In this document: positions 27,942 through 36,493 of the stretch, piece by piece | Layout of the letters: every line of letters starts with the position of its first letter | How positions within the stretch are numbered: position 1 is the first letter of the stretch | The notes under the pieces: generated by a model | Database searches by the model: none | The model's input: the letters and a program-made list of their open reading frames with translations, nothing else | Told to the model about the DNA's origin: nothing | Position numbers and translations under genes: made by a program | DNA from: an uncultured Ectothiorhodospiraceae bacterium | Lineage (GTDB): Bacteria > Pseudomonadota > Gammaproteobacteria > UBA9214 | Assembly: GCA_947259415.1 (NCBI GenBank) | Contig: CAMYMI010000005.1 | Span: forward strand, 124,001 to 188,000 | Length of the DNA stretch: 64,000 nucleotides | Reading direction: 5' to 3'

Positions 27942-30269
27942 TCACCAGGCCTTGACATCATCCCGACCCCGGTCATCATCCCGGTCCCGGTCGAACTTCA
28001 TCAGCAGTGCCGGCAGGAACAGGAAGTCCATCAGCAGGGCCAGCGAAAGTGTAATCGCCGACAGCAACCCCATGTCGGCATTCATCTTGTAGCCGGAAAA
28101 GGTCAGCACCAGGAAGCCGGCGACCAGTGTTACGGTGGTAATCCACATGGCCATGCCCACCGTGCCGAAGGAGTAACGGATTGCGGCGGCGACTTCCAGG
28201 CCCTCGTCGCGGCGGGCGCGCAGGTAATGGCTGAGGAAGTGGACGGTATCGTCCACCACGATGCCCAGGGTCAGTGACACGACTACCGACAGCCCCAGCC
28301 CGACCTGACCGACAATCAGACCCCAGATACCGAAGGCCATGAAGGCCGGTGCCAGGTTCGGAAACAGGCTGATGATGCCGAGCCTGAGGTTGCGCAGTGC
28401 GAACACCAGCAAGACGGAGATCAGCAGGAGCGCGATGAAAGCCGCTCCCAGCATACTGTTGATATTGCGCCGCGAGATGTGTGCCCAGATCATCGACAGG
28501 CCGGAACCGTGGCTAAGCATGTGCACCGGGGCATTGGCCTTTAGCCAGACGCGTGCCTTTTCCTCGAGCGCGCGCAGCTCCAGCGTACTGATTCCCTTGA
28601 GGGTGACGATCATGCGGGTGGCCGACTTGTCCACGTTGATCTGGTTGTTGAGATCGAGCCCGTAGGGCAGGGACATCTCGTAAAGCAGCAGGTACTGGGC
28701 CGCGAGTTCGCGTTGTTTCGGCAGGCGGTAGTAGGCCGGGTCATCGCCATGCAGGTTGCGGTTCAGCCGTTTCATCATGCCGATGATGGTTTGCACATGA
28801 CCGACCTTGGGCTGTTCCCGGTACCAGTCGGCGAAGGCCTCGAGCGTGGCCAGGTAGTCTGGCTCGCTGATGCCACCCGGTTCACCGGAGTCCAGCGAGT
28901 ATTCGATGATGTGTGCCCCGAGCAGGTTGTCCTCCATGAAGTCGGTGGCAATACGCAGTTCATAACGGTTGTCGAAATACTGCACCCAATCGTCACTGAA
29001 CTCGATTTGCAGCATCCCGGCCGATGCCACCGCGATCGCGACCCAGGCCGCGCGGTAGACCGGTACGCGCCGGGCAATGACGAGTCTGGCCAGCCGGTCC
29101 AGCCGCGGGGGGGTGGCGGTATTCAACGGCGCGATACGCAGTGGCAGCACGGCCATCAGGGCTGGCAGCAGCAGGACGGAATACAACAGGGCGGCCATCA
29201 CGCCAAGTGCAACGATATTGCCAAGGTCGCGGAAGGGCGGGGCATCGGAGAGGTTCATGGTCAGGAAGCCGATCGCGGTGGTTACACTGGTCAGGAAAAC
29301 TGGCTGGAAATTGATGCGCAGGGATTCGATTATCGCCTGCTGGCGGGTCTTTCCCAGGCGCAGCTGCTGCATGAGGGTGACCAGGATGTGCACGCTGTCG
29401 GCCACCGCCAGGGTCAGGATGATGACCGGGGCGTTGGAAGAGGCGGGGTTCAGCGACATACCCAGCCAGCCGGCAAGCCCCATGCCGGTCAGCATGGACG
29501 TCAGGATAATGACCAGCGTGGCCAGTGTTGCCAGTAGTGAGCGTAGCGCCATACCGGTGATCACGACAAGCACGGCGAACATTAACGGCACCAGCGTACG
29601 CATGTCGTCCTGGACCACCTCGGCAAAGCCGTTGTCGAACATGACGGCACCGGTCAGGTAAAGGCCGATATCGGGATGTTGCTGCCTGAATTCCCCGGCA
29701 AGCTGGCGCACCGAGGCGGTGACCTCGGGGACCTCGGCCATGGATGCACCCGGCAGGGGGATGGTCACATTGATCGCGGTGACATGGCCCGTCGCGGAAA
29801 CCAGCCGGTTCACCAGTGACGGCTCCGCCAGTGCAATAGCACGGATTCTGGCCAGCTCGGCATCTGTCAGATTGCCGGCGTTCTCGACCAGATCCTCAAC
29901 GGTCAGGTCATCGCCCTCGGCGCGGCTGTGCTGGAAGTTGGTAATGGAATCGACCCGGACCGAGTAGGGCGTCTGCCACGCGGCTTCGGTCAACTCCTCG
30001 ATGGCTGCCAGCGTTTCGCGGGTAAAGACATTACTGTCCCGGGGAGCGATCACGAACAGCACGTTGTCGATCTTGTTGTAGGTGGCCTCGAGGTCTTCGA
30101 GTGCCCGCAGTTGCGGGTTTTGCTCGCTGAAGAATACGCGCAGGTCGTTGTTGAAGGTCAGCGAGCGGATGCCGCTGCCGGCACTGGCGGCTACCAGCAG
30201 CATGACGAGGATGACCTGCCAGCAGTGCCGGACCGTCCATTGCCCGATGCGTGCACCGAGTTGTGTCAT
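27942..30269 (-). CDS. RND/MMPL superfamily exporter
   Basis: Large inner-membrane protein, 775 aa from ATG 30269 (MTQLGARIGQW), with the duplicated RND layout: one helix, a periplasmic domain, a block of about five helices (from DDMRTLVPLMFAVLVVITGMALRS), then helix, second periplasmic domain and a second block. The transmembrane segment LGIVVDDTVHFLSHYLRARRDEGLEVAAAI carries the conserved acidic pair of MMPL proteins; its counterpart in the first half is LTLAVADSVHIL. No membrane-fusion or outer-membrane partner is nearby, so it resembles lipid-exporting MMPL proteins more than drug pumps. It follows the 144-aa membrane gene by 34 bp. Substrate unknown. Confidence 0.85.
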   Translation of the reverse strand: MTQLGARIGQWTVRHCWQVILVMLLVAASAGSGIRSLTFNNDLRVFFSEQNPQLRALEDLEATYNKIDNVLFVIAPRDSNVFTRETLAAIEELTEAAWQTPYSVRVDSITNFQHSRAEGDDLTVEDLVENAGNLTDAELARIRAIALAEPSLVNRLVSATGHVTAINVTIPLPGASMAEVPEVTASVRQLAGEFRQQHPDIGLYLTGAVMFDNGFAEVVQDDMRTLVPLMFAVLVVITGMALRSLLATLATLVIILTSMLTGMGLAGWLGMSLNPASSNAPVIILTLAVADSVHILVTLMQQLRLGKTRQQAIIESLRINFQPVFLTSVTTAIGFLTMNLSDAPPFRDLGNIVALGVMAALLYSVLLLPALMAVLPLRIAPLNTATPPRLDRLARLVIARRVPVYRAAWVAIAVASAGMLQIEFSDDWVQYFDNRYELRIATDFMEDNLLGAHIIEYSLDSGEPGGISEPDYLATLEAFADWYREQPKVGHVQTIIGMMKRLNRNLHGDDPAYYRLPKQRELAAQYLLLYEMSLPYGLDLNNQINVDKSATRMIVTLKGISTLELRALEEKARVWLKANAPVHMLSHGSGLSMIWAHISRRNINSMLGAAFIALLLISVLLVFALRNLRLGIISLFPNLAPAFMAFGIWGLIVGQVGLGLSVVVSLTLGIVVDDTVHFLSHYLRARRDEGLEVAAAIRYSFGTVGMAMWITTVTLVAGFLVLTFSGYKMNADMGLLSAITLSLALLMDFLFLPALLMKFDRDRDDDRGRDDVKAW

Positions 30270-30303
30270 GCCTGTCCTGCCCCCCTCTTCGCTGGCCTCG
30301 TGT

Positions 30304-30738
30304 TCACAGCAGCCCGCGCAGCCTGGCAGCCAGCCAGGGGGACAGCAGGGTGACGACCAGCACCAGTGCAAACAGGTTACCCTGCGTGAGCATCAGGACC
30401 TGGGTGGTTTCCCGCCATGACTGTCCCAGCAGAAAATGCCCGAGCAGGAACTCGAATGCCAGCGTCAACACCACCCACACTAGCCCGATGGTGAAATACA
30501 GGGTTGTTCGCAAGTGCCCGAATCGGGGAATAAAGATCAGGGCGATGCCAAACACCAGAGCCGACAGGGTGATGCCGCTCAGGGGCAGTGCCGCTGTTTT
30601 GCCAAGCCAGGGGGCGAACAGCTGTTCACGCAAGGCGGCGTTAAGGATGGCAGCCAGCAGCAGCACCAGCCAGATGCGTGTGGCCCGCAGCAGCAGGGTC
30701 ATCATTGTTGTCACCTGTCGCGTCGTGTTATTTGCCAT
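30304..30738 (-). CDS. small integral membrane protein of unknown function
   Basis: 144 aa with four predicted hydrophobic helices and short loops; a conserved-looking ALREQLFAPWLG segment follows the first helix. Overlaps the CbiM-like gene by 11 bp and precedes the exporter, so the three are likely one operon. I do not recognise a characterised family. Confidence 0.6.
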   Translation of the reverse strand: MANNTTRQVTTMMTLLLRATRIWLVLLLAAILNAALREQLFAPWLGKTAALPLSGITLSALVFGIALIFIPRFGHLRTTLYFTIGLVWVVLTLAFEFLLGHFLLGQSWRETTQVLMLTQGNLFALVLVVTLLSPWLAARLRGLL

Positions 30739-31390
30739 CCAGATACCAGCGGTCGTGGAAGGTTGCCACCCAGCGCGGCCGGTAGGCCACCAGCAGCGTC
30801 ATGACCATCCCGTTGAGGAAGGCCTCGCCGAACATCAGCATGGGGAGATAGAGGAGATAGTCACTGGCCGGTCCTGCAGTGTCGCCACTGGCCAGCCCGT
30901 GAACCAGGGTCGCGGCCAGGGCGCAGAGCAGTATGGCGAGGGCGGCCGCGAGAAAGCTGTTGATAAAAATATAGATGAAAAAATTATGCGGCAACCGGCG
31001 CTGACTGACTGCCAGCAACAGGCGCGTGGACAGAACGGGCAGGGCGCCCATGAGCAGGGCATTAATCCCGAAGGCCTCCCAGCCGGCCGGACCCTGCCAG
31101 GTTGTTATCAGCAGTACCAGGCTGACGGCCAGCAGGGCAAACTGCCATTCGAACATCAGGTACAGGGCGGTGGTGCCGAGCAGGTGATAATTCAGGCCCG
31201 GCTCGATCCCGGCGCGCAAGGTCCACAGAATGGCGACTACAGCCACAGCAGCGAAATAGACATGGGAGGCCTCGTTGTCCCGTATTTTTGCCCAGGGCGC
31301 CCTCAGCAGGGCGACCGCGAGCAGTACGGCATACACCAGGGTGGCGCTCCATAGGTGGCTGGCAGGCAACAGGCCGGACGGGATGTCCAT
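30728..31390 (-). CDS. CbiM-like energy-coupling factor permease, orphan
   Basis: 220-aa multi-helix protein. The N-terminal MDIPSGLLPASHLW resembles the conserved MHIPDG start of CbiM/NikM substrate subunits, whose N-terminus binds the metal; here the His at position 2 is replaced by Asp. The C-terminal half has FIYIFINSFLAAALAILL and FGEAFLNGMVMTLLVAYRPRWVATF, the latter typical of this family. No CbiN, CbiQ or CbiO gene is near. Some such orphans are annotated as ECF permeases; actual transport is unproven. Confidence 0.7.
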   Translation of the reverse strand: MDIPSGLLPASHLWSATLVYAVLLAVALLRAPWAKIRDNEASHVYFAAVAVVAILWTLRAGIEPGLNYHLLGTTALYLMFEWQFALLAVSLVLLITTWQGPAGWEAFGINALLMGALPVLSTRLLLAVSQRRLPHNFFIYIFINSFLAAALAILLCALAATLVHGLASGDTAGPASDYLLYLPMLMFGEAFLNGMVMTLLVAYRPRWVATFHDRWYLDGK

Positions 31391-31454
31391 AGTACAAGAC
31401 TATAGGGGATGGTGATGCTGGATGCCTGCGGTCTCCGCACTGTGATTCAGGATG

Positions 31455-32270
31455 CTAGCGCTGGCACTCGGGGCAGTAGAAGGTCGCGCGCTGGCCCTGG
31501 CGGATCTCGCGGATCAGGGTTCGGCAGCTGATACAGGGTTCTCCTCCCTTGCCGTAGACATTCAGCTCCAGACTGAAGTAACCCGGTTTGCCGTCGCTGT
31601 CGACGAAATCGCGCAGGGAGGTACCGCCCCGGGCGATGGAATCATTCAGGACCTCGCGGATAACCTCGACCAGCAGCTCGTATTTCCTTTTGCTGATGCG
31701 TCCGGACGCGCGTCCGGGGTGGATGCCTGCCATGTACAGCGCCTCGTTGGCGTAGATGTTGCCGATGCCGACAACAATGTGGCTGTTCATGATGAGGTTC
31801 TTGATGGCGACCTTGCGTCCGCGCGACAGGGCATACAGATAGGCGCCGCTAAAGTCTGCCCCGAGTGGTTCCGGGCCCAGGTCGCGCAGCAGTCTGTGTT
31901 GTTCCGGCGGGCGTCGGGTCCATAGCAGGGCGCCGAAACGGCGCGGGTCGGTGAGCCGCAGCGCCCGATCGTCATCGAACACAATGTCGACGTGGTCGTG
32001 CTTGCCGGCCGTGGTGGCGGCATCGATTACTCGCAGACTGCCCGACATGCCCAGGTGGAGAATGGCGCTACCGGCATCGGTTGCCAGCAGCAGGTACTTG
32101 CCGCGGCGGCCGACAGCGGTGATGGTTTGGCCTGTGATCTCCCTGGCCAGACGCCGGGGGACCGGCCAGCGCAAGCGGGGTTCGCGCACCAGGACACGGG
32201 TGACCGTCTTTCCGCCGATGTGCGGAGCGATGCCGCGGCGGGTGGTCTCGACTTCGGGGAGCTCGGGCAT
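31455..32270 (-). CDS. mutM: formamidopyrimidine-DNA glycosylase
   Basis: Base-excision repair enzyme for 8-oxoguanine. The start at 32270 places the catalytic Pro and Glu at mature positions 1-2 ([13 protein letters not shown]). Lys in LHLGMSGSL, the helix-two-turn-helix [13 protein letters not shown], and the C-terminal zinc finger CISC ... CPEC are intact. 271 aa. Flanked by the CbiM-like gene and the DUF4340 gene on the same strand. Confidence 0.97.
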   Translation of the reverse strand: MPELPEVETTRRGIAPHIGGKTVTRVLVREPRLRWPVPRRLAREITGQTITAVGRRGKYLLLATDAGSAILHLGMSGSLRVIDAATTAGKHDHVDIVFDDDRALRLTDPRRFGALLWTRRPPEQHRLLRDLGPEPLGADFSGAYLYALSRGRKVAIKNLIMNSHIVVGIGNIYANEALYMAGIHPGRASGRISKRKYELLVEVIREVLNDSIARGGTSLRDFVDSDGKPGYFSLELNVYGKGGEPCISCRTLIREIRQGQRATFYCPECQR

Positions 32271-32361
32271 GGGTGAATGGTATGGGATTCCCGCCACTGC
32301 GGGAACGCACAGCTGGTGGTGATCTCCTGTTGGCTGTACCGCTTGATCCTTGCTAACCGGG

Positions 32362-33255
32362 TTACGGGTCGGGAGTTGTTGTGGATCCGGTTTCGGGTTC
32401 CGGTAACGGTTCCGGCAGGGTGAACAGGCTGGCTTGCATGTCGCTGCTCAGGTGGTACTGGATGCCCCAGTCCGGGCGCGCCAGGATGAGGTCGGGGGTA
32501 TGTGAAACAACCTGCAGGTGCAACGGTTCCTCACTGTCGCGGGTGTGCAGGGTCACGTATTCGGCAGACTCCGAACCACTGTAAGATTGCACATACAGGG
32601 CAGACGCCATCTGCCAGCGATCGATCAAACCCTGGAGGGCATCGGCGCTGGCCATCGCTTGTTCGGGGTCGAGTTGCCAGTGCCGGTCATCGTCATAGGC
32701 CAGGGTCATGCCGGGGAGTTCCAGCCGGCTGACCGGGCCGCGCGTTGCCAGCAGCCTGCCACTGACGAAGATGGCCCATTCACCATTGATCAGGTGCTGG
32801 TACTGGTCGTCGATCAGGTGAATGGCGTCATCGATCCGGACATAGCGTTTCCGTTCCAGTGCATCGGTGGTGCCGAAATGGACAGTCAGTGCATCGATGC
32901 GCACTGTGGCCCGGGGCGGGTCCAGACCCAGCGCGGCCAGCTCCAGGGAATCGGCCGGGTAGCTGCGCAATGATGTGGCCATGGGCAGACGCAGCAGTGC
33001 GCGTACTTGAAAATCCGCCGCCGGCAGCCGGCCCCCGGTCTTTATCAGATACCACAGGTCCTCCTCCTTGCTGAAGACAAGGGGCGCGCGGTCTTGCCGC
33101 TCGATATGGATGGTGGTTACTGCCGCCGGGTCCAGCGGCCCGGTGATCGGCTGCGGCTCCGGTTCGGGTTCGAGGCCGGGCCTGAAATAGGTCACCAGCA
33201 GCAGCGCAACAACCAGCGCAACCAGTCCCAGGTTGAGGAGGCTGCGTGAACCCAT
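32362..33255 (-). CDS. DUF4340 domain protein of a Gld-like ABC system
   Basis: 297 aa: one N-terminal helix ([17 protein letters not shown]), then an Asp/Glu-Pro-rich stretch ([10 protein letters not shown]) and a soluble extracytoplasmic domain with [13 protein letters not shown]. Starts by ATGA overlap with the GldG-like gene, which decides the start over an ATG 21 bases upstream. DUF4340 proteins are the regular last gene of gldA-F-G-type operons. Function unknown. Confidence 0.85.
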   Translation of the reverse strand: MGSRSLLNLGLVALVVALLLVTYFRPGLEPEPEPQPITGPLDPAAVTTIHIERQDRAPLVFSKEEDLWYLIKTGGRLPAADFQVRALLRLPMATSLRSYPADSLELAALGLDPPRATVRIDALTVHFGTTDALERKRYVRIDDAIHLIDDQYQHLINGEWAIFVSGRLLATRGPVSRLELPGMTLAYDDDRHWQLDPEQAMASADALQGLIDRWQMASALYVQSYSGSESAEYVTLHTRDSEEPLHLQVVSHTPDLILARPDWGIQYHLSSDMQASLFTLPEPLPEPETGSTTTPDP

Positions 33256-34628
33256 CACCGGCCGCGCCGCCGCCACCAGATCACCAGGCCGCTGGACAGC
33301 AACAGCAGCGGCAGGCCGACCAGAAAGCCGATGGCGATGGCGGCCTGGGCCGCCTTGCCGAGTTCCAGCGTGGTATCCGGGGCGGCCTTCACCCGGATGT
33401 CGATGAAGGCATCGTCATGGCTCAGCCAGTGCACCATGTTGAGTCCCAGATCCAGGTTGCCGGCGTTACCGAGGTAGGAATTGGAGAGGAAGTCGCCGTC
33501 ACCGGTGACGATAATGCGTTGTGCGGAGGCCGCGCTAGCACTTTCGTCAGCGTTTTCCGCTGCTGCACTGCGGGTGATGGCCACGCCGATATCCAGCGGC
33601 CCGGCGCGTTCGTCACTGTCCGCGTCGAACTGGATCTCGCCGGCCAGTTCGCCGATCTCGGTCCAGGAACGGTTCAACGTCGAGAGCAGGGGGGTAGCCA
33701 GCCACTGTTCGCGGTCGCGTATCTCTAGGGCGCTGGCCTCCGGGAACACGCTGACCGCTTTCATTTCGCGGGTGACATCATGGTTGGGGTAGGCAGTGAC
33801 CACCACGAAGGAGGGGTTCTCGATGCCGAACAGCCGGGTGGTGGCATCCACGATGATCCCTGGCAGAAATTCGATCCCGAGTTGTTCGGCCAGCGGTTCC
33901 AGCCCGGCCGGTCGGCCGGGCTCCGCCATCCACAGCAGGTTGCCCCCCTGGTCCAGGTAGTCGCCAAGCAGGCTGACCTCGCCCGGCAGCAGGCTGACGC
34001 GCGGCCCGGCGACCACCAGCAGGTGGGTATTCTCCGGGATGCCAGTCTCGGCCAGGTTGACGGTCTGTACCCGGATGCCCTGGCGTTCCAGTTCCTTGCC
34101 GAAGCCACCGAGGTCGAAGTTGGCCTCGCCGTGAGGATCGCGCTCCCCGTGGCCGGACAGGAAGACGACCCAGCGTTCGTCCTGGCGCGAGATCCGCAGC
34201 AGGCTGTTGGTCAGCTGCTGTTCACCCAGTGTCTGGACGTTCTCGCTGCGGCCCTGATAGCTGACCACCAGTTCGCCGTCGTTGCTGATGCCCTGGGTGC
34301 GCACGCGTTCGGGGGCGGTGTCCGGATTGACGAATTCCAGCGTGATATCGGGCTTGAAGCGCTGGTAACTGCCCACCAGGTCCTGGATCTGGCGGCGCAG
34401 CAGGTCGTCCTCACGTGCAAAGGCGGTGATGCTGATGCTGTGCTCCATGTCGTCCAGCAGGGTGCGGGTGTCTCCCGAAATCGTGTTGCGGCTGCCGGCA
34501 GTCCAGTCGGCCTGGTAGACATACTGCGTGCTTAGCCAGGCCAGCAGGCCAATGAAGCCGGTGAACAGCAGGGCAAACAGCCAGGATTGCAGGCGTAGCA
34601 GCAGGCGTGATCGACGGGTGATTTCCAT
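33255..34628 (-). CDS. GldG-family ABC transporter auxiliary protein
   Basis: 457 aa from ATG 34628 (MEITRRSRLLLR). Helix one about 10-32, a long periplasmic domain of the ABC-type uncharacterised/IFT52-like type (WVVFLSGHGERDPHGEANFDLGGFGKELERQGIRVQTVNL), and a C-terminal helix (AAIAIGFLVGLPLLLLSSGLVIWWRRRGR). In Flavobacterium GldG works with GldA and GldF in gliding; similar operons are common in non-gliding proteobacteria, where the role is unknown. Confidence 0.85.
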   Translation of the reverse strand: MEITRRSRLLLRLQSWLFALLFTGFIGLLAWLSTQYVYQADWTAGSRNTISGDTRTLLDDMEHSISITAFAREDDLLRRQIQDLVGSYQRFKPDITLEFVNPDTAPERVRTQGISNDGELVVSYQGRSENVQTLGEQQLTNSLLRISRQDERWVVFLSGHGERDPHGEANFDLGGFGKELERQGIRVQTVNLAETGIPENTHLLVVAGPRVSLLPGEVSLLGDYLDQGGNLLWMAEPGRPAGLEPLAEQLGIEFLPGIIVDATTRLFGIENPSFVVVTAYPNHDVTREMKAVSVFPEASALEIRDREQWLATPLLSTLNRSWTEIGELAGEIQFDADSDERAGPLDIGVAITRSAAAENADESASAASAQRIIVTGDGDFLSNSYLGNAGNLDLGLNMVHWLSHDDAFIDIRVKAAPDTTLELGKAAQAAIAIGFLVGLPLLLLSSGLVIWWRRRGR

Positions 34629-34635
34629 AGACGAC

Positions 34636-35388
34636 TCAGTGTGACAGGCGGTCGGCATCCAGGCGGCGGATGCTGAGGCCAATGAACAGCACGATGATCA
34701 GCAGGTAATAGAATACGTCGGTGCTGTGAAACAGGCCTTTTAACAGGGTCTGGTAGTGGCGTAGCATCGACAGGTAAGCGAACAGGTCGCTGGCCTGACC
34801 TTCACTGTTGCCGGCCCAGTCGATGATCCACAGCAACAACAGCAGTCCGAAGGTGCTGATCGCAGCAATCGTGGGCTGTTCCGTCAGCGCCGACATGAAC
34901 AGGCCGATGGCGGAAAACGCGGCCAGCAGCAGGGTCAGCCCCAGCAGGCCTGCGGCCAGCTTGCCGAGATCGAGGTCGGTACCGGTCAGCAGCGCCAGCG
35001 GCATCAGGGTCAGCATACCCAGCATGATCAGGAAAAAGCCCAGAATCCCAAGGTATTTCCCGATGATGATCTCGGTCATGGAGACCGGTGCCGAGAACAG
35101 CAGGCTGAGAGTGCGGTTGCGGCGTTCCTCACTGAGCACACGCATGGTCATCAGCGGGGTGACCAGCAGCAGGACAATGGCGGCATCGGCCAGCAGCGGG
35201 GCGATGATGATGTCCGAGATCCCGGGCGCCCCTTCGATCGCGGCCAGCCGCGGCTGCCAGATGAGGTAGGTGTCGACCTGAGAAAGGAACAGGTAGGCGA
35301 GGATGAACTGGACCACGGCCAGTACCGCCCAGGCCAGCGGTGACAGGAACAGGCTGCGCAGTTCGCGCGCGGCAATCGTGAAGATCAT
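34636..35388 (-). CDS. ABC-2 type permease, GldF-like
   Basis: 250 aa with six hydrophobic helices; the first follows FTIAARELRSLFLSPLAWAVLAVVQFI. The sequence MRVLSEERRNRTLSLLFSAPVSMTEIIIGKY is the conserved cytoplasmic coupling stretch of ABC-2 permeases. ATGA overlap with the ATPase gene upstream, 7 bp to the GldG-like gene downstream. Forms the membrane channel of the operon. Confidence 0.9.
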   Translation of the reverse strand: MIFTIAARELRSLFLSPLAWAVLAVVQFILAYLFLSQVDTYLIWQPRLAAIEGAPGISDIIIAPLLADAAIVLLLVTPLMTMRVLSEERRNRTLSLLFSAPVSMTEIIIGKYLGILGFFLIMLGMLTLMPLALLTGTDLDLGKLAAGLLGLTLLLAAFSAIGLFMSALTEQPTIAAISTFGLLLLLWIIDWAGNSEGQASDLFAYLSMLRHYQTLLKGLFHSTDVFYYLLIIVLFIGLSIRRLDADRLSH

Positions 35389-36341
35389 CAGGCGGCCTCC
35401 CCCGGCGCATTGGCCGCTGGTTCCGAGCAGGTCAGCTCGATGAAGATCTGCTCCAGGGTGCGCCGCTCGGGTGCCAGTTCATACAGGCGCCAGTGATTCG
35501 AAACCGCCTGCTCGATCAGGGCCTCGGACGGGTCGGTGTCGCGATAATGGATACGTACCCGGCCGTCAGCAAGGGTCTCCGCCGTGCCGACACCGGGCAG
35601 CTGCTGCAGGGTATCCAGGTCCGGGGCGGCATGGAAGGCGGCGATCAGGCTGGAGGCGTTGAGGCGCTGCTCCAGCCCGGTAATGCTGTCGGCGAACACC
35701 AGCTGTCCCTGGTGGATGATCTGCACCCGGCTGCAGGTGGTCTGGACCTCGGGAAGGATGTGGGTCGACAGGATGATACCGTGATCCGCGCCGAGTTCGC
35801 GCACCAGTGCGCGGATCTCGCGGATCTGGATGGGATCGAGCCCGACGGTTGGTTCATCGAGAATCACCACCGCGGGGGTGTGAATAATGGACTGGGCAAT
35901 ACCCACGCGCTGCTGGTAGCCCTTTGACAGGTTGCCGATAAGGCGCCGGCCAACATCGCCCAGGCCACAGCGTTCCTTGGCGGTTCTGATTGCCTGGTCC
36001 CGCCGGCCGCGCGCGATACGGTTCAGGCGGGCGCAGTAGGACAGGTATTCATCCACCGTCAATTCGCGGTAGACCGGCGGCTGTTCGGGCAGGTAGCCGA
36101 TCTCGGTTTTGGCACGCTTGGGGCTGTCCAGCAGGTCGATGCCGTGTACGGCAATACGACCGGCACTGGGTGCCAGGTTGCCGGTGATCATCTGCATGGT
36201 GCTGGACTTGCCTGCCCCGTTCGGCCCCAGGAAGCCCAGCACCTCGCCCTTGGCGAGTGCGAAGCTGACATCCTTGACAGCACAGGTGTGGCCGTAATAA
36301 CGATAGAGATGTTCAACGTGAACCAGTACTTCCTTTTGCAT
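35388..36341 (-). CDS. ABC transporter ATP-binding protein, GldA-like
   Basis: 317-aa ATPase. Walker A GPNGAGKSS near residue 39, signature LSKGYQQRVGIAQ near 136, Walker B VVILDEPTVGLDP, and an H-loop in LSTHILPEV. The long C-terminal extension (after about 215) is usual for exporters of the CcmA/GldA type. AAGGGGA ribosome site. First gene of the four-gene operon, divergent from the hydantoinase-like gene. Confidence 0.93.
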   Translation of the reverse strand: MQKEVLVHVEHLYRYYGHTCAVKDVSFALAKGEVLGFLGPNGAGKSSTMQMITGNLAPSAGRIAVHGIDLLDSPKRAKTEIGYLPEQPPVYRELTVDEYLSYCARLNRIARGRRDQAIRTAKERCGLGDVGRRLIGNLSKGYQQRVGIAQSIIHTPAVVILDEPTVGLDPIQIREIRALVRELGADHGIILSTHILPEVQTTCSRVQIIHQGQLVFADSITGLEQRLNASSLIAAFHAAPDLDTLQQLPGVGTAETLADGRVRIHYRDTDPSEALIEQAVSNHWRLYELAPERRTLEQIFIELTCSEPAANAPGEAA

Positions 36342-36493
36342 GCGATCCCCTTTCCGGCAATTTCACTGTTTGCTGCTCGCGCGAATTATAATACCTATTT
36401 GCAGCTTGTTGAGCCGGTTTTCCATGTTGCCAGCGTGTAGTTCACGTTCAGGCCGGCATCCACAGGATCAATACACACAACAAAGATCAAACT

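Noticed and set aside
30251-31354. 367-codon forward frame antisense to the small membrane and CbiM-like genes
   Set aside because: The reverse-strand proteins have clear membrane helices and coupled starts; the forward frame is Gln/Arg-rich shadow sequence.
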